In this document: positions 61,310-64,000 of the stretch, one piece after another
Layout of the letters: each line of letters begins with the position of its first letter
How positions within the stretch are numbered: position 1 is the stretch's first letter
Source of the DNA: Engelhardtia mirabilis
GTDB lineage: Bacteria > Planctomycetota > UBA1135 > GCA-002686595
NCBI GenBank assembly: GCA_007751255.1
Contig: CP036296.1
Coordinates: 4,588,001-4,652,000 of the forward strand
Length of the DNA stretch: 64,000 nt
Direction: 5' to 3'
The notes under the pieces: generated by a model
Seen by the model: the letters and a program-made list of their open reading frames with translations, nothing else
What the model was told of the DNA's origin: nothing
Databases searched by the model: none
Position numbers and translations under genes: made by a program

Positions 61310-62463
61310 TCCTGGGCCCCGGCCTGTGCCAGGCGTTGCAGCCATCCGTCGCCCAAGAGGTGCTCGTAGATCGCCCGCGCGATCAGGCGATGCCCCTCCC
61401 CGGACCAGTGCAAGCCGTCGTCGGCGTACCAGCGCTTGCGGTCCTCGGCCATGGTGCTGATCGGCACCGAGAGGTCCCAGGCCTCGATCCCCAGCTCGCG
61501 GCAGCGCTCGCCCATGACCTCCACGCCCTCCAGGCGCGGGGTCGTCGACGGCGGGGCCCCGAACTGGGCGAAGTTGCGGGTGTAGTGACTCCAGCGCGCG
61601 TCGCTGTCCTGCTCCGAGTCGGGCATCAAGAGCGCCACCAGGCGGATGCCGCGGGCCTGGCAGGCCAGGTGCAGCTGCTGGAGCTCGTCGAAGGCGCGCT
61701 CGATGCGCTGGGCCAGGGCCGGCGCCGCCTCCTGGCGCGAGAGCATCCAGCTCTGGATCTCCTGGGGCCGGTCGTCGCCGTCCAGGTCGAGCTTGGCGCG
61801 ATGGCGGACGTAGAGGTTCGAGTTCATCAGCGCCCGGTGCAGCGCCACCCGCGCCGGCACCAGCACCTCGGGCCAGCCCTCGATCACGTCCTCCTCGACG
61901 AGCTTCTCGCCCACGCGGACCCAGCGGCGGGCCGACGAGTTGTCGATCAAGGTCTGGGCCCCGGGCGACAGGGCGATCAGCACCAGGTTCGGATCGACGC
62001 GCACGCCGTCACGCTCCTCGTCCAGCAGGCGGATGCCGCGCCGGGCGGCCTGGGCCAGGGAGTAGGCCATCACGCCCCCGTTCAGGACCCGCGCGGGCGG
62101 CGTGGTCGAGCCCGCCAGCATCTGCTCGAGCCAGTAGGACCAGGTCTGCGACTGGCGCACGTTGCGCGCCCCGTAGATGCGCGAGGCCCCCAGACCGAGG
62201 ATGCGGATCTCGTCCGGCGGGGCGTCCGCGGGGATCTCGGCGTTGCGCAGGCCGAAGCGGTCGAGCTTGGTCTCGAGCTCCGGGTTCTCGAAGTAAGGCC
62301 GCGGCGCCCAACCGAGCTGCTCGTCGATCAGCCACGAGCCCTCGTCGCTGCCCTGGTCCCGGTCGAGCCAGCCCACCCACAGGTCGAAGGCGACGACGCC
62401 GGGGATGAAGCCCAGCAGCAACTTGGCGGCGGCGCGCAGCGCGAATCGTCGGGGAACAGCCAT
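61306..62463 (-). CDS. SGNH/GDSL-like hydrolase family protein, partner of MBOAT acyltransferase
   Basis: Using ATG 62463, the product is 385 residues with an N-terminal membrane helix (AKLLLGFIPGVVAFDLWVGW) and a SGNH-type fold. GLGASRIYG (around 90-98) carries the nucleophile-block Ser, LNGGVMAYSLAQAARRG resembles block II, and DGLHWSGEGHRLIA near the C-terminus holds the Asp/His pair. Such proteins accompany MBOAT acyltransferases in exopolysaccharide acetylation, and one is divergent here at 62738. The stop codon TAG is formed at the insertion site of the MITE. Confidence 0.8.
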   Translation of the reverse strand: MAVPRRFALRAAAKLLLGFIPGVVAFDLWVGWLDRDQGSDEGSWLIDEQLGWAPRPYFENPELETKLDRFGLRNAEIPADAPPDEIRILGLGASRIYGARNVRQSQTWSYWLEQMLAGSTTPPARVLNGGVMAYSLAQAARRGIRLLDEERDGVRVDPNLVLIALSPGAQTLIDNSSARRWVRVGEKLVEEDVIEGWPEVLVPARVALHRALMNSNLYVRHRAKLDLDGDDRPQEIQSWMLSRQEAAPALAQRIERAFDELQQLHLACQARGIRLVALLMPDSEQDSDARWSHYTRNFAQFGAPPSTTPRLEGVEVMGERCRELGIEAWDLSVPISTMAEDRKRWYADDGLHWSGEGHRLIARAIYEHLLGDGWLQRLAQAGAQD

Positions 62464-62737
62464 GGGGCGAAGGGTCGCCGGCGGCGGCGTCGGCGCGGGG
62501 AAAGTTACCACATGGGCAACGGCCATCCGGCCACCAGTCAACCGGCCGCCGGGGCCTCGGCGGGCCGCAACCCATCGTCGCACCTGCCCACAAGCGGAGC
62601 CGTCCCCGCCCCCGCTCAGCGGCTAGACTTCCCGGCTTCGACGGGGGCTCGCGCGAGCCCCCCCCACCGACGCCGCCCCTCGGCTACCGGTCACACCGCA
62701 TCCCCCGGTGGCGCCGGCCCCGCGCCCGATCCCCCCC

Positions 62738-64000
62738 TTGGTCTTCCACAGCGCCACCTTCGTCGTGTTCCTGATCGTCGCGTTCGCGGCGTTCTGGGCC
62801 CTGGCGGGCAAGCGCGACGCGCGCACGGCGTTGCTGCTCGTGGCGAGCTACGTGTTCTACGGCGCGTGGGAGTTCTGGTACCTGTGGCTGATCGTCTTCT
62901 CGACGCTGCTGGACTTCACCTGCGGCAACCGCATCCACGCGGCGAAGAGCCAGGGGGCCAAGCGCGCTTGGTTGAGCGTCAGCCTGGTCGGCAACCTCGG
63001 GGTCCTGGGCTTCTTCAAGTACTACGACTGGGGCATCGAGGGCCTGGCCACCCTGCTGTCGAGCTTGGGCCTTGCGAACAACCTGCATTCGCTCGGAATC
63101 CTGGTCCCGGTCGGCATCTCCTTCTACACCTTCCAGACGCTCAGCTACACGCTGGACATCTACCGCGGCCAACTGAAGCCGGCGCGCAACCTGCTCGACT
63201 TCGGCATGTTCGTGGCCTTCTTCCCGCAGCTCGTGGCGGGCCCGATCGTGCGCGCGGCGGAGTTCATTCCGCAGATGGACCTGGAGCCGCGGCTCGACCG
63301 CGCGCGCTTCACGGACGCGATCTGGCGCATGGGCACCGGCCTGGTCAAGAAGGTCGTGCTGGCGGACGGCCTGGGCGCCTTCCTGGTGGACCCGGTCTAC
63401 GAGGCGCCGGGCTCCTTCGGCGCTTGGATGCACGCCCTCGCCCTGCTCGGCTTCACCTTCCAGATCTACTACGACTTCTCGGGCTACTCCGACATCGCCA
63501 TCGGCGTCGGCAAGCTGTTCGGCTTCGACCTGCCCGAGAACTTCGACGGCCCCTTCAAGTCGCGCTCGGTCAGCGAGTTCTGGCGCCGCTGGCACATGAC
63601 CCTGTCCTTCTGGGTCAGGGACTACGTGTTCTTCCCCTTGATGGGCCGCACCGGCATCCGCTCGCGGGTTCGCATCGCCTTCAGCGTGATGACGACCATG
63701 GTCGTGATCGGCCTGTGGCACGGCGCGAGCCTGCTGTGGCTGCTCTACGGCGCCGTTCAGGGTGTCGTGATGGCGATCGAGCAGGTGGTGACGGTCGCAC
63801 GCCGACGGCGCCGCAAGGCCTCCGGCGGGCTGGCCCTCCTGCAGTGGGCCCTGACCTTCCTCTTCACGGTGCTGGTCTCGAGTCTCTGCGTGCGTCCGCG
63901 GTCCTTCGAACAGGCCTGGGCCATGCTCTCGGAGTTCGGCAGCGGCGGCGCGGTCTCGATCTGGGGTCCGGTGACCCTGGCCGTCGGCGTGGCGATCCAC
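62738..64000 (+). CDS. MBOAT-family O-acyltransferase (AlgI/DltB-like), cut by window edge
   Basis: The frame is open to the right edge (421 codons). It begins VFHSATFVVFLIVAFAAFWA, the usual MBOAT N-terminal helix, and I use TTG 62738 because family members start immediately before it; GTG 62708 is possible. Signature regions are present: FFPQLVAGPIVRAAEF, YYDFSGYSDIAIGVGKLFGF, EFWRRWHMTLSFWVRDYVF (first catalytic-region His) and GLWHGASLLWLLYG (conserved active-site His). Such enzymes transfer acyl groups to polysaccharides or teichoic acids. The divergent SGNH-like gene is its probable partner. Confidence 0.92.
   Translation, partial: MVFHSATFVVFLIVAFAAFWALAGKRDARTALLLVASYVFYGAWEFWYLWLIVFSTLLDFTCGNRIHAAKSQGAKRAWLSVSLVGNLGVLGFFKYYDWGIEGLATLLSSLGLANNLHSLGILVPVGISFYTFQTLSYTLDIYRGQLKPARNLLDFGMFVAFFPQLVAGPIVRAAEFIPQMDLEPRLDRARFTDAIWRMGTGLVKKVVLADGLGAFLVDPVYEAPGSFGAWMHALALLGFTFQIYYDFSGYSDIAIGVGKLFGFDLPENFDGPFKSRSVSEFWRRWHMTLSFWVRDYVFFPLMGRTGIRSRVRIAFSVMTTMVVIGLWHGASLLWLLYGAVQGVVMAIEQVVTVARRRRRKASGGLALLQWALTFLFTVLVSSLCVRPRSFEQAWAMLSEFGSGGAVSIWGPVTLAVGVAIH

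Overview
The window is a GC-rich stretch of bacterial chromosome, dense with genes and without rRNA, CRISPR arrays or prophage. Several traits point to a planctomycete or a close relative (inference). These are futalosine-pathway menaquinone genes, a tail-less Hc1 histone-like protein, an ECF sigma factor next to a Ser/Thr kinase fused to a sulfatase-modifying-factor-like domain, a BlaI/M56 pair, NfeD/FloA membrane-domain genes, a tricorn-protease homologue and large secreted propeller or TIG-like proteins. Predicted lipoproteins and a beta-barrel ending in Phe imply an outer membrane.

Layout. 1-3.5 kb: UbiB/AarF-like kinase (cut by the left edge), mqnB-mqnD, and a secreted histidine phosphatase. 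3.6-8.8 kb: Hc1-like protein, EVE-domain protein, and the nfeD(long)-nfeD(short)-floA-membrane protein operon. 9-11.3 kb: two paralogous acetyltransferase-like proteins and a selenocysteine tRNA (selC). 11.3-24.6 kb: lipoproteins, ECF sigma factor, membrane kinase, Kelch protein, two paralogous secreted proteins around a YVTN-type propeller, and a 2-oxoglutarate dioxygenase.

24.6-34.4 kb holds the most notable system. Five tightly packed minus-strand genes encode, in transcription order, a membrane flavoprotein/ferredoxin/cytochrome b fusion, a 23-haem cytochrome, an outer-membrane barrel, a 7-haem lipoprotein and an 11-haem lipoprotein. With 41 CXXCH haem sites in all, it looks like a complete route for electrons from the inner membrane to the cell surface. 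34.5-41.9 kb: small lipoproteins, an AraC-type regulator and the System II cytochrome c maturation pair resB-ccsA, preceded in one operon by an internally duplicated lipoprotein.

42-51.1 kb is a complete MoxR/Bat operon (moxR, DUF58, DUF4381-like, two VWA proteins, BatC-, BatD- and BatE-like). 51.3-59.1 kb: tricorn-like protease, then blaI, an M56 sensor peptidase and a large coiled-coil secreted protein. 59.3-64 kb: MscS-type channel and SGNH-hydrolase genes that a 167-bp IS630-type MITE has split apart, and a divergent MBOAT acyltransferase cut by the right edge.

Most operon joints are 4-nt GTGA or ATGA overlaps, so many starts are GTG. I moved several starts inward from the longest open frame, for the reasons given in each entry. 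Function assignments rest on motif recognition by eye; no database search was run.
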